Assembly (NCBI GenBank): GCA_028554795.2
Contig: CM068839.1
Span: 89,934,182 to 89,998,181 of the forward strand
From: Sinohyriopsis cumingii
Lineage: Eukaryota > Mollusca > Bivalvia > Unionida > Unionidae
Length of the DNA stretch: 64,000 nt
Direction of reading: 5' to 3'
Under the pieces are notes generated by a model. The model was not told the DNA's origin. It was given only the letters and a program-made list of their open reading frames with translations, and did not search any database. Each line of letters opens with the position of its first letter. The stretch's first letter is position 1. The position numbers and the translations under genes were made by a program. Of this stretch, positions 24,301-37,685 are shown piece after piece.

Positions 24301-25640
24301 TTAATCATTGTACTAGCTTAGCTTGTTCTACTAGCAAACATATTATAAAAAAATACACAAATTCTGGAAAGGCCTCAGGACTCAAAATTAACAATTCAAA
24401 GATAGAAATCTGATTAATTGGCAACTGATGGGGAAATCCCCCTGAACTACCACCTGAATGTGGAATCACTTTGTAATACCATCTGAAAACAACAACCAAG
24501 GTTAAAGCTCTGGGAATCATACAGGGGAAATACCCATTAACTACCAAAATGCTGTATACAAAATTAGCTGGAATATAGGTGTATGGAACTCCATAAATAT
24601 GATGATATGCAAATAGCTAATATGTACACATGCTGTAGCATATATCATGAATTAAACTGGCTTTGAAGACTATCAATAAAAAAAAAGAGAAAACAGTAAA
24701 CCATATGCAAAAGTAAACTATATAAAAACTGAAGATGGGCATAGAATTGATATGCCAAATTTTGAAATCAGAATTGATACCCCCAATTTAGAAATTAGGA
24801 CTGATGTGCACAATTTTGAAATTAGGATTGATGTGGTTCAATTTAGAAATTAGAACTGATATACTTGAAATTAGGATTGATATACCCAAAATTAAAGGAC
24901 AAGCCATACACTTGCATGTGAGACATTTAAACAGTTGAATCCAAAAACAAATCTGGAATAACAGTCACATTAAAGTTGTTAAAGTCATAACAAAAAGATG
25001 ACAAAAACACAAAGTTTATTGACCGATCATAGAAGTAATCAATAGCAGATGCAGAAGTGACTAAAACCCTTCAAGTTGGAAAACATGTATCCACAGATGA
25101 AATATAATTAAATAAATACCAGACTGCTCTTTCTTCTGCAGGTTACTCATAACAAACTGCATAGAACTAGATTTGCCAGCACACTATGCAATAGCAGATC
25201 TGGGTCTATACATTTGGATCCAACCTATGTGCAAGTATATATGGTACTGACAAATATGAACACTCCCAAAGTTTTACAGTAACGTATTCTTAATACAAAG
25301 TGGGTACAAGATATTAACCAGAATACTTGGAAAGAAGAATTCATAATTTTTTGGCATAAAAGAAATTACTAATGTTTGGCAAAAAAGATCAAAGAAGGTA
25401 TATTTGTGTATACATGTAAATCAGATACATTCGGTAAGTGTGCATATGTACAAACCAGAAACCATAATGACATCCTTGAAGGTACAAAATATGGTCACTT
25501 GGAAGGTTTGGGACCTTTCTATCACTTCCACTAGGGAAGTAGGTATCTATAGTTACAAGTCTCTCAGCCTCACATGCTGGAAATATCTATTCTCTCGAAA
25601 GGGATCAAGACATTCAGATCTATAAGCTGTAATAGAAAAT
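24300..25640. other. Intron sequence, no gene seen
   Basis: AT-rich. Contains a weak ~50-bp repetition (GAAATTAGGATTGATATGCC) at 24740-24890 and a single copy of the CAGATCTGGGTCTAT repeat near 25195. No supported coding. Confidence 0.5.
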
Positions 25641-25644
25641 GATA

Positions 25645-28600
25645 TATAGCACACAGTCATAAATGTAATGGTACTAATTAGTAATTTAGAACAGAGAAAG
25701 TGTAAGTTATAAATGTAATGGTACTAATTAGTAATCTAGGGCAGAGAAAGTATAAGTTATAAATGTAATGGTACTAATTAGTAATCTAGAACAGAAAGTA
25801 TAAGTTCTAAATGTACTGGTACTAATTAGTAATCTAGAACAGAGAAAGTATAAGCTATAAATGTAATGGTACTAATTAGTAATCTAAGGCACAGAAAGTA
25901 AAAGTTATAAATGTAATGGTACTAATTGGTAATCTAGAACAGAGAAAGTATACGTTATAAATGTAATGGTACTAATTAGTAATCTAGAACAGAAAGCATA
26001 AGTTATAAATGTAATGGTACATATTAGTAATCTAGAACAGAGAAAGTATAAGTTATAAATGTAATGGTACTAATTAGTAATCTAGGGAAGAGAAAGTATA
26101 AGTTATAAATGTAATGGTACTAATTAGTGATCTAGAACAGAGAAAGTGTAAGTTATAAATGTAATGGTACTAATTAGTAATCTAGAACAGAGAAAGTGTA
26201 AGTTATAAATGTTGTTGCTGTTGTTGTTGTAGGGTTTAACGCCATTTTTCAGCAGACGATAGGCTATACATGGTGGCCAGTATTAATGGTGGAGGAAGAA
26301 CCCGGGAAATCCCCGGAAAGAACCATCGACCCTCAGTTATAAATGTAATGGTACTAATCAGTTATAAATGTAATGGTACTAATTAGTAATCTAAAACAGA
26401 GAAATTATAAGTTATAAATGTAATGGTACTAATTAGTAATCTAGAACAAAGAAATTATAAGTTATAAATGTAATGGTACTAATTAGTAATCTAGAACAGA
26501 GAAAGTGTAAGTTATAAATGTAATGGTACTAATTAGTAATCTAGGGCAGAGAAAGTATAAGTTATAAATGTAATGGAACTAATTAATAATCTAGGGCAGA
26601 GAAAGTATACGTTATAAATGTAATGGTACTAATTAGTAATCTAGAACAGAGAATGTATAAGCTATAAATGTAATGTTACTAATTAGTAATCTAGGGCAGA
26701 GAAAGTGTAAGTTATAAATGTAATGGTATAATTAGTAATCTAGAACAGAGAAAGTGTAAGTTATAAATGTAATGGTACTAATTAGTAATCTAGAACAGAG
26801 AATGTATAAGCTATAAATGTAATGTTACTAATTAGTAATCTAGGGCAGAGAAAGTGTAAGTTATAAATGTAATGTTACTAATTAGTAATCTAGGGCAGAG
26901 AAAGTGTAAGTTATAAATGTAATGGTACTAATTAGTAATCTAGGGCAGAGAATGTATAAGCTATAAATGTTACTAATTAGTAATCTAGGGCAGAGAAAGT
27001 GTAAGTTATAAATGTAATGGTACAAATTAGTAATCTAGAACAGAGAAAGTATAAGTTATAAATGTAATGTTACTAATTAGTAATCAAGAAGAGAGAAAGT
27101 ATAAGTTATAAATTTAATGGTACTAATTAGTAATCTAGAACAGAGAAAGTATAAGTTATAAATGTAATGGTACTAATTAGTAATCTAAGGCAGAGAAAGT
27201 ATAAGCAATAAATGTAATGGTACTAATTAGTAATCTAGAACAGAGAATGTATAAGCTATAAATGTAATGTTACTAATTAGTAATCTAGGGCAGAGAAAGT
27301 GTAAGTTATAAATGTAATGTTACTAATTAGTAATCTAGGGCAGAGAAAGTGTAAGTTATAAATGTAATGGTACTAATTAGTAATCTAGGGCAGAGAATGT
27401 ATAAGCTATAAATGTTACTAATTAGTAATCTAGGGCAGAGAAAGTGTAAGTTATAAATGTAATGGTACAAATTAGTAATCTAGAACAGAGAAAGTATAAG
27501 TTATAAATGTAATGGTACTAATTAGTAATCAAGAAGAGAGAAAGTATAAGTTATAAATTTAATGGTACTAATTAGTAATCTAGAACAGAGAAAGTATAAG
27601 TTATAAATGTAATGGTACTAATTAGTAATCTAAGGCAGAGAAAGTATAAGCAATAAATGTAATGGTACTAATTAGTAATCTAGAACAGAGAATGTATAAG
27701 CTATAAATGTAATGTTACTAATTAGTAATCTAGGGCAGAGAAAGCGTAAGTTATAAATGTAATGGTATAATTAGTAATCTAGAACAGAGAATGTATAAGC
27801 TATAAATGTAATGTTACTAATTAGTAATCTAGGGCAGAGAAAGTGTAAGTTATAAATGTAATGGTACAAATTAGTAATCTAGAACAGAGAATGTATAAGT
27901 TATAAATGTAATGGTACTAATTAGTAATCTAGGGCAGAGAAAGTGTAAGTTATAAATGTAATGGTACTAATTAGTAATCTAGAACAGAGAAAGTATAAGT
28001 TATAAATGTAATGGTACTAATTAGTAATCTAGGGCAGAGAAAGTGCAAGTTATAAATGTAATGGTACTAATTAGTAATCTAGGGCAGAGAAAGTGTAAGT
28101 TATAAATGTAATGGTACTAATTAGTAATCTAGAACAGAGAATGTATAAGCTATAAATGTAATGTTACTAATTAGTAATCTAGGGCAGAGAAAGTGTAAGT
28201 TATAAATGTAATGGTACTAATTAGTAATCTAGGGCAGAGAAAGTGTAAGTTATAAATGTAATGGTACTAATTAGTAATCTAGGGCAGAGAAAGTGTAAGT
28301 TATAAATGTAATGGTACTAATTAGTAATCTAGAACAGAGAATGTATAAGCTATAAATGTAATGTTACTAATTAGTAATCTAGGGCAGAGAAAGTGTAAGT
28401 TATAAATGTAATGGTACTAATTAGTAATCTAGGGCAGAGAAAGTGTAAGTTATAAATGTAATGGTATAATTAGTAATCTAGAACAGAGAATGTATAAGCT
28501 ATAAATGTAATGTTACTAATTAGTAATCTAGGGCAGAGAAAGTGTAAGTTATAAATGTAATGGTACTAATTAGTAATCTAGAACAGAGAAAGTATAAGTT

Positions 28601-30640
28601 ATAAATGTAATGGTACTAATTAGTAATCAAGAAGAGAGAAAGTATAAGTTATAAATGTAATGGTACTAATTAGTAATCTAGAACAGAGAATGTATAAGCT
28701 ATAAATGTAATGTTACTAATTAGTAATCTAGGGCAGAGAAAGTGTAAGTTATAAATGTAATGGTACTAATTAGTAATCTAGGGCAGAGAAAGTGTATGTT
28801 ATAAATGTAATGGTATAATTAGTAATCTAGAACAGAGAATGTATAAGCTATAAATGTAATGTTACTAATTAGTAATCTAGGGCAGAGAAAGTGTAAGTTA
28901 TAAATGTAATGGTACTAATTAGTAATCTAGGGCAGAGAATGTATAAGCTATAAATGTTACTAATTAGTAATCTAGGGCAGAGAAAGTGTAAGTTATAAAT
29001 GTAATGGTACTAATTAGTAATCTAGAACAGAGAAAGTATAAGTTATAAATGTAATGGTACTAATTAGTAATCTAGAACAGAGAAAGTATAAGTTATAAAT
29101 GTAATGGTACTAATTAGTAATCTAGAACAGAGAAATTATAAGTTATAAATGTAATGGTACTAATTAGTAATCTAGAACAGAGAAAGTGTAAGTTATAAAT
29201 GTAATGGTACTAATTAGTAATCTAGGGCAGAGAAAGTATAAGTTATAAATGTAATGGAACTAATTAGTAATCTAGGGCAGAGAAAGTATACGTTATAAAT
29301 GTAATGGTACTAATTAGTAATCTAGAACAGAGAAAGTGTAAGCTATAAATGTAATGGTACTAATTAGTAATCTAGGGCAGAGAAAGTATAAGCAATAAAT
29401 GTAATGGTACTAATTAGTAATCTAGAACAGAGAATGTATAAGCTATAAATGTTACTAATTAGTAATCTAGGGCAGAGAAAGTGTAAGTTATAAATGTAAT
29501 GGTACAAATTAGTAATCTAGAACAGAGAAAGTATAAGTTATAAATTTAATGGTACTAATTAGTAATCTAGAACAGAGAAAGTATAAGTTATAAATGTAAT
29601 GGTACTAATTAGTAATCTAGGGCAGAGAAAGTATAAGCAATAAATGTAATGGTACTAATTAGTAATCTAGGGCAGAGAAAGTGTAAGTTATAAATGTAAT
29701 GGTACAAATTAGTAATCTAGGGCAGAGAAAGTGTAAGTTATAAATGTAATGGTACAAATTAGTAATCTAGAACAGAGAAAGTATAAGTTATAAATTTAAT
29801 GGTACTAATTAGTAATCTAGAACAGAGAAAGTATAAGTTATAAATGTAATGGTACTAATTAGTAATCTAGAACAGAGAAAGTATAAGTTATAAATGTAAT
29901 GGTACTAATTAGTAATCTAGGGCAGAGAAAGTATAAGCAATAAATGTAATGGTACTAATTAGTAATCTAGGGCAGAGAAAGTGTAAGTTATAAATGTAAT
30001 GGTACAAATTAGTAATCTAGAACAGAGAAAGTATAAGTTATAAATGTAATGGTACTAATTAGTAATCTAGGGCAGAGAAAGTATAAGCAATAAATGTAAT
30101 GGTACTAATTAGTAATCTAGGGCAGAGAAAGTGTAAGTTATAAATGTAATGGTACAAATTAGTAATCTAGGGCAGAGAAAGTGTAAGTTATAAATGTAAT
30201 GGTACAAATTAGTAATCTAGAACAGAGAAAGTATAAGTTATAAATGTAATGGTACTAATTAGTAATCTAGAACAGAGAAAGTATAAGCATTAAATGTAAT
30301 GGTACTAATTAGTAATCTAGAACAGAGAATGTATAAGCTATAAATGTAATGTTACTAATTAGTAATCTAGGGCAGAGAAAGTGTAAGTTATAAATGTAAT
30401 GGTACTAATTAGTAATCTAGAACAGAGAATGTATAAGCTATAAATGTAATGTTACTAATTAGTAATCTAGGGCAGAGAAAGTGTAAGTTATAAATGTAAT
30501 GGTACAAATTAGTAATCTAGAACGGAGAAAGTATAAGTTATAAATGTAATGGTACTAATGAGTAATCAAGAAGAGGGAAAGTATAAGTTATAAATGTAAT
30601 GGTACTAATTAGTAATCTAGAACAGAGAATGTATAAAGTA
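25645..30640. repeat. ~5 kb satellite array, 50-bp unit
   Basis: About 100 copies of ATAAATGTAATGGTACTAAT, TAGTAATCTAGAACAGAGAA, AGTATAAGTT. Variants (GGGCAG/GAACAG, GTGTAAGTT/TATAAGCT, AATGTTACT) recur in the same order, giving higher-order repeats of two to several units in 26500-30600. A truncated SINE sits inside at 26213-26334. Confidence 0.95.
26213..26334 (-). mobile_element. Truncated SINE family A inside satellite
   Basis: Carries the tail and body (TTTAACGCCATTTTTCAGCA) but lacks the tRNA head. TSD AGTTATAAATGT, itself satellite sequence, at 26201-26212 and 26335-26346. Confidence 0.88.
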
Positions 30641-30722
30641 AAGTCACTTGAAGGGTGGTAGAGGTTATATCACTCACAATAGGAAGACCCACCTTCTGAC
30701 CTGCCTTGCTAGAAAAAAGTAA

Positions 30723-30726
<4 letters not shown>

Positions 30727-30800
<74 letters not shown>
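30727..30800. repeat. (TA)n microsatellite
   Basis: Long uninterrupted TA run just beyond the satellite array. Confidence 0.9.
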
Positions 30801-30804
<4 letters not shown>

Positions 30805-31896
30805 TATGGTATATGAACTTTCAATAAAGAGTTTGCTCCAGACCAAGGTGTATCTGTGTCAGCATCTCTATAGAGATATAAGGACCAAAAAGGAGAAAAT
30901 GCCCAGGAAAAAGTGGACATCCGGCTGTTGCATAATACATGTACGCCGCGACCCCACTATAACATAGTAGTTAGGAACCATAGAACCTGACCGTGTTATA
31001 GACTGAACTGTGTTATAAGCAACCAGGTCACATAGTGAAAACAGATAAGGCATATATAACATTTTACTTTATTAAGAGAACCATGCATTGGTACATATAC
31101 ATGTGTATTGTTTATATATACATGTCTAATGTATAGCATGAATATAGTATCAACACCATATACTCACCCATGAATCTAATCACATACAGTGAATCCACAA
31201 TATAAGTAATTACATCGAAAATGTGCACACACACACACACACACATTTAAAATATTCAGTAATTTTGTCATGGGTCATATAGGTCTGAATTTAGTGGGAA
31301 AAAACGCACAGTCACGTAACGAATGATGAAGCACATTTACTTTTCAGTATGTCCCAAGTCGGTAAAAGTTAGTTTGCATTTTAATCCAGCATTGGTAGCG
31401 TTTGTAAGCATAGACCTTTTTCCTGCAAAACGGAAACTTTCACGGTACAGTAAACGTTTTCCAGTCATGTTGGAAATTGAAACAATCCATCAGATTCCAT
31501 TTCTTTTATTTAAGTTTGGTACTGACTTCCTTTAAAGAGAGGTTCATTGTTTTTATTGAAGATTGTAGTCGGCTTTCTTTGATGAAGTGTGTATATGTTA
31601 TTGAAGTCATCGCTAAAGGACAGCTTTGAAGAACCAAACAAATGCCAGTTTCTTATTGGTAACATCAAATAATTGTATTGCATGACTGAGACTGAATTGT
31701 TTCCATTTGCTTAGTACGTTTTCATAACAATCGGTGCTTCAATGGTAATCTTTGAAATTTCATTAAACTATTTTATCCTTTTTTTGGAGGGTGCTCTCTC
31801 CTGTTTGATCTTTTTAGACCTACTATTATTGGTACCGTCTTAAGAGCCATGTGTTTTATGGATTATGATTATGTTTTTTTTTCGTTCATTTGGTAT

Positions 31897-31900
<4 letters not shown>
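30801..31900. other. Intron sequence, no gene seen
   Basis: Contains a dispersed repeat around 30940-31030 (ACCCCACTATAACATAG, GTGTTATA) that also appears near 4664, 34955, 38040 and 40200. No coding support. Confidence 0.45.

Positions 31901-31934
<34 letters not shown>
31898..31934. repeat. (TA)n microsatellite
   Basis: TA run downstream of the retroelement remnant on its minus-strand 3' side. Confidence 0.85.
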
Positions 31935-31936
<2 letters not shown>

Positions 31937-31949
31937 CGGTTTTGTTATT

Positions 31950-33546
31950 ATTTTCTGTATATATACATATTATTGTATTCAATATTATATTCTAGGCGTT
32001 CATCATCGTCCAGTAAGTAGGTTTCCAATATTCTATGTTTTTCTTGTCTTCTTTTTTCCCTTCTTCTGCTTCTATCTAGTTCCAGTTCTTTTATTTGTCT
32101 GTCTGTCAGAGTTATTCGTGCTATTATCCTTGTTGTTTCACTTGATTTTGTCTCTGTTGATGTCGTTGTTTTGGTTTGTGATATATTTTGCTGTTTTTCT
32201 CCTAATTCGTCTTTTTGGCCCTGTCTTTGTACTCGCTGTTTTGGTTTTTCCTGTTCTATATTTCCTGTCCATGTAGTCACTGTTTTGGTTTTTCCTGTTA
32301 TATATTTCCTATCTTTGTACTCGCTATTTTGGTTTTTCCTTTTCTGTATTTCCTGTCTTTGTACTCGCTGTTTTGGTTTTTCCTGTCATGGTGCTCAATT
32401 GTACTTGCTTCTTCTTGGTTTCTTCCATTGTTGTTTTTTCCTTTTGTAATTGTTTCTGCTTTCCTAACTCTTTTTGTTTCTGGATTTGCTTCTGGCCCAC
32501 TTCTTGCTGTTGTTTCTCTCTCTGTTTTTGTTTTGGACATTCTTTGTCTTGTTGTCGTTCTTGTTATTTTTTCTCCTGTCTCGTGTTTTGTTTTTCATGT
32601 TGTTGTTGAATTTGCTTTTGTCTTGGTTGATGTTGTTGGTCTGCTTTTTGTTGTTGTTTTGAGCTTAGCTTTTCTTCTTTTTGTTGTTTTTCCCTGATGT
32701 AATTGTTGTTGTTTTTTTGTGTGTCTGTTCTTCCGTCGCCACGTGGGTTTGTTTATTTTGTTCTTTGTGGTGCTGTTTTTGTCGTTGATGTTTCATCTGT
32801 TCTTCCTGGTGCATTTTTTGGGGGAGATTTCAGCCGTTGCAACGTTGGTTTGTTTGTTTTGGTCTGTACATGTACTTGTTGCCGCTTGAGTCTCTTCTTG
32901 GTTTACTCAGACATTTGTGTGGTGTATGTCCTGTTTTTCCGCACATGTTACATGTTCTATAGTGGATGCATCCTTTGTACCACGATTTGGCTAGGAAACC
33001 GGGATGGTAAAAGGCCCTCTTTTTTCCTCTGAATTTGCTTTTCTCTATTTCTAAGACTTTTATTTCGTGTTATAGGGTTGTTTGTGGAATGGTTCATTTG
33101 GATGTTACTACTTTTTTCAAAACTTTCAACTGTTACTTTTAGGGGTATTTCCAGTGGTAAATTCAATAGATGAAGCTCTCCTGTTTATTTGTCTTTTTAT
33201 CTTTTTTCGAATTGGTGCTGGCTCTTTTACCATGACCTTTTCTCTCATGATAATTGATTTCGCCATATGGTATTATTGGCATGTTCCCTCTTGGTCATAA
33301 AATATATTCTTTGTAGCCATTTCTGTTTATTAAGTAGGTTTGACTCAGATAGTCTGGATTTATGACTTTCAACGCTATCATGACTATAAATGTTGATGGT
33401 ATTCTACCTCTTGGTGTAGTTGACATGTCCAATTCTTGGGTGCCTTCTTTATAGGAACATTCCAGAAATGATCCATCATCTGTTTCTATTATTTTTATCT
33501 TAAAGAATTTTTCCAGTCTTCATATCTCTTTGTGTGTAGCCGCCAT
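31950..33546 (-). pseudogene. Retroelement ORF1/gag-like remnant with CCHC zinc knuckle
   Basis: Minus-strand frames starting near ATG at 33546 (MAATHKEI) run with frameshifts to about 31950. At ~32900-32945 is a perfect zinc knuckle, CNMCGKTGHTPHKC (C-x2-C-x4-H-x4-C). A long, highly charged K/Q/E/R-rich tail follows (~32900-31950). The order, upstream domain then knuckle then basic tail, fits an ORF1/gag nucleic-acid-binding protein. I see no reverse transcriptase beside it. Plus-strand F/L/C-rich frames are its shadows. Confidence 0.5.
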
Positions 33547-33758
33547 GTTTTCTTGCTTTTTTGTCAAAACGTCTTGTGAGTAGAATTCACTCCTTGTGAT
33601 TCAGTTCTAATTCATATTGTATGTTTTGTCTTGAAAGTTATGTTTTCAATTTTCCATGATTCTGGTCATCTTGTCGAAGTAATATCCATGTCACATATAA
33701 AAAATCGGTGAACTTTCTTGCTGCTTGCTTTATACGTGTCATTGCCAATGATAAAACA

Positions 33759-34082
33759 AAACAGCTCTCCGGTGGCCTAGTGGTTAGAGCATTCACCTTG
33801 GATGCAGGAGGTTGTGGGTTCGATCCCTGGTCGAGTCATAATAAAGACTTACAAAAATGGTACTAACAGCTGCCTCACTTGGTACTCAGCATTAAGAGGT
33901 TAGTGTTAGGACTGGTCAGCCTGGTGTTAGGATAATGTGACTGGGTGGGACATCATGCTACATGTTTGCAGCATGATACCCCAGTGCTAGACATAACTAT
34001 AAACTGTTACACTGCATACATTGATGCGATATGACTTAAAATTGTTAAAAACTACGTTAAAAATCCAAACCACACACACGCA
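33759..34082 (+). mobile_element. SINE family B
   Basis: Best preserved copy: A box GTGGCCTAGTGGTTAGAGCA, B box GGTTCGATCCC, (CA)n tail. TSD CCAATGATAAAACA at 33745-33758 and 34083-34096. Confidence 0.93.
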
Positions 34083-34096
34083 CCAATGATAAAACA

Positions 34097-35435
34097 GACT
34101 CTACTTCTCAAGAAGAAGTATCAGAAATAATTTTTTCTAGGTACATTTTTAAAAAGGAATTGACCATTGTTTGGTCGATTCTAGTTACTTTTCCTCCCTG
34201 CCTATCGAATAGACCAACAATTAATAGCTTGTTTTTTGGTTTTTTTGTTGTTTTTTTATACACTGTGGTAGCGGAATGATGTTGCCTTCCATGCATACGT
34301 CCGAAACTTAAAAAGGGTCAACAGTGAGTACTACAGAAAATGTGAGTGTTCTGAAGGATTTAATTCTGAGTGAAAAGAAGAAGAATTTTACTTACCATCC
34401 ACATACAAATGTCAGTCTATGTAAATATATTAATTACTAGCTAGCTGCTGAAAATCTGACCAAAGATAGATTATGAGATAATGCCTCGTCTGGTTGATCT
34501 CCGCTACCAGAAATGTAAAAAAAGCAGATATCTCACAACATACAGTACTCATGCTAGATGTTAACATAAGCAGATTATAACATTTTAACAATGAACTGTT
34601 AAGAAGGTTTGTTAATATGGACAAAGAAATTGTTTATGTAACAATAGATAAATTCCAGTGCATTTTATGTCAAATTTGCAGCTTCCTTTCATGGGGCCTT
34701 GGAATGTCTCCACTCCAGACCACTGGTTGTATATAAAAGTTTGAACAGCCAACAATGTTACCAATAACAAAATTGCTAGATGGTATATTTTGCTGCCAAT
34801 AAGGAAACAAATCACAATTTGTGACATTGACAAATCCCCGTGCAATTCCTGAATAACTTTTTACACATTATTTTTTTTACTTTTAAAGAAGAAAAAACTA
34901 TTTTTCCGTGTACGATAAAATACATTTAAAATTTCAGGAGCCACGCCACGACCAAGTTAGGTCCGAATTCATGTTATAACGGAGCGTGCCATAGCAGGGT
35001 CACATTGTATATACAGTTTGTTAAGAATATTCATTAGAACAATCCGTGTAGACCCTGATCTGGCAGAGATGAGTTATGTTGTTTTGACTTGAAGCTTGTA
35101 TATTCAGTATTATAGGTAGAAGAATAAGAACAGAAGGGATGATATAAAAAATTCAATATTGGATCATTCCACATGTATACATAATCCACTGATCCACATG
35201 ACTGTTAAAAACAACAATTGCTCACAACACCTTATTGCACAGAGGGTCTCTAAACATACTGAGCCAAACACAAAAACACACACACACAGATATGTAACAT
35301 ATTAACAATGCAATAAGCTAATGCCTCACTGAGGATATATCTGACAAAGTTAGGTATGCATAAGTTTTCTATATAATGGTTAAGAAGCTATCTTAATCTA
35401 TAAGTAACAGATAGAGATGTTGCAGAGTTTAGATA
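34097..35435. other. Intron sequence, no gene seen
   Basis: AT-rich with a copy of the dispersed TATAACGG / GGGTCACATTG repeat near 34955-35010. Short minus-strand ORFs lack any family resemblance. Confidence 0.45.
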
Positions 35436-35694
35436 TGTTGTTGTTGTTGTTGTGGGGTTTAATGCCATTTTTCAGCACACGATAGGCTATGCATGGCGGC
35501 CAGTATTAATGGTGGAGGAAGAACCCAGGAAAACCCTGGGTAGAACCACCGACCAACAAGAATTGACTGGCAAGCTTTCTCACATACCCACATTTGCCGA
35601 ATCCTAGACTCGAACCCACGCAGACCGAGGTGAGATGGCAGTGATCCGTAACGGAGAGCGCTTTAGACCACTCTGCCTCTTGAGGCCCCAGCTT
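35436..35694 (-). mobile_element. SINE family A
   Basis: (GTT)n at 35436 (tail) through a tRNA-like head ending near GGGGCC at 35690. Flanks are only weakly similar, so it is older than the other copies. Confidence 0.85.
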
Positions 35695-36002
35695 AGTTAT
35701 GATGTGCTGTGGGAAATAATTAGGTTTATAATGGAGTCCCAGAGACAAGGCATTGAACATCAACATTACATAAAAGATCCTTAGAGCACAGGTCACAGAA
35801 AACAAAACAAATTAGTTCCTAAGAGCAGTGATGTGGAGGAGGTGAACTGTGTCCACCAGTAGGAGGAAAGAGGGTTACATTATGCCGATAGCTAAAATTA
35901 CTCAACACTATATATCCATGATGTTGCTGATGTGCCATTAAACTCTGTACATACATGCATATATGCTGTATAGCCATAGTTGTGATGATGTTCCAATAAT
36001 AA

Positions 36003-36306
36003 TGTGTGTGTGATTTAGAATTTTAACATAGTTTTAACAATTTTTCAGTCATATTGCTTTGATGTCTGCAGTGTAGCAGTAATATAGTGATGTCTAGCAC
36101 TGGGGCATCATGACACAGACATGTGGCATGATGTCCCACCCAGTCACCAAGCCGACCAGTCCTAATACTAACCTCTTAATGCTGAGCATCTAGTGATGCA
36201 GTTGTTAGTACCATTTTTATAAGTCTTTGGTATGGCCCAGCCAGGTTTTGACCCACGACCTCCTGCATCTGAGACAGATGCTCTAACCACTAGGCCACCA
36301 GAGCGG
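36003..36306 (-). mobile_element. SINE family B
   Basis: Reverse copy with (TG)n at 36003 and the head near 36300. TSD TGTTCCAATAATAA at 35989-36002 and 36307-36320. Confidence 0.92.
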
Positions 36307-36320
36307 TGTTCCAATAATAA

Positions 36321-37074
36321 ACCTTTTCATATGTACATGTATGATATTTTGGAGACGCCTATTGTTATGACTTTTTTGTAAAACTTGATGAAATAATTTA
36401 ATTCTCTAAGTTATAAAATGAAAATTAAGAGGAACTTAAAATATTAAATCCAAAACGATCATAAATGTTCTATCACAAGTCCAAAAGAATAGAGTATTCC
36501 AAATGAATACCAGGTCCTGAATGTATTGATGTATCAACAGCCTTGAATGTGAGTCTTAATGTATCACAATGATATTGTCCTGAACTCCTTTCAATGAATT
36601 CACAATTATTCCAAAAATATTACTCAAGTCCAAACAGTCATATGAGCACAATGTAATTCCAATAAATAATCAAAAACAAAGGATTCCTCTCAAACTAAAT
36701 ATAACCACAGCATTCAATACATCTGGAGACTGATATTAAGACAAGAACAATACTTGGAAATAGGAATGAATAAATTAACTCTTTATACAGATCTCCACAA
36801 CTCAGTTATGACTCTGTTGCAATATTTCCCACATTGCTTGTTGCAACACAGCCCACCTGACTTTAATTGACCAGTGTGAAATTATCCCAAACTGTATAAA
36901 GTTTAATTTTTTATCATGCATTCATGCATACATCCATCCATCCACTCACACACACATCACTATGGAATGAATGTTTATGAAGCACACACACACAAACTAC
37001 ATATAAACATACATACATACCACTGTGGAATGAATATTTGTGAAGCACACACATACATACATACATACATACAT

Positions 37075-37105
<31 letters not shown>

Positions 37106-37685
37106 TACATACATACATACATACATACATACATACATACATACATACATACATACATACATGCATGCATGCATGCATGCATGCATGCATGCATACATAC
37201 ATACATACATACATATCACAATGGAATGAAGGTTTATGAAGCATACTGTGAATTGTTTTATTGTTGTTGGGATCAGTTTTCAAAGTTTGACAAAAAGTAC
37301 TCCTTGATCAGTAGTCTTGCTGAAATTCCTGATTAGTGAAGATAGTTCTATTCTCTTTACACATGCACAATTGTTAATTTGGCCTTTAAATTGAACCATA
37401 AATATACAAAAATTGGTACCCCACAAATCAATCTGAATTAACATCAAATTTGTTTTCTGTATACATGCAGCATAGCTGAATCATTCACATTATTAGTAAC
37501 ACATTAGGAAAACAAAACAGTGTGTGTAATATGGCAGATAGAATGGATTTTCCTAATAACTCATCTTGCAATTGTCATTGTTAAAACTCTTTTAAAAGCT
37601 CAATGCCTAACTATTGTGCTTGCCCAAGTCCAGCATTAATGTCATTCTGTTTTAACTGATTGAATATGCTCCTGTATTTCTGCAG
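36321..37685. other. Last-intron sequence with (ACAT)n microsatellite
   Basis: No gene signal outside the tetranucleotide repeat. 37240-37685 is plain AT-rich intron leading to the terminal exon. Confidence 0.5.
36990..37212. repeat. (ACAT)n / (ATGC)n microsatellite
   Basis: Tetranucleotide run ACATACAT with an internal ATGCATGC block at ~37160-37192. Frames of YIHTYIH and MYVCMYVC on the two strands are artefacts. Confidence 0.95.

Noticed and set aside
25645-30640. CRISPR-like array
   Set aside because: Units are contiguous with no unique spacers, in a eukaryotic intron; it is a satellite.
32171-33032. Plus-strand F/L/V/C-rich ORFs that look like membrane proteins
   Set aside because: Complement of the charged, low-complexity tail of the minus-strand retroelement ORF.
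36914-37336. YIHTYIH / MYVCMYVC ORFs on both strands
   Set aside because: Translation of an (ACAT)n microsatellite.
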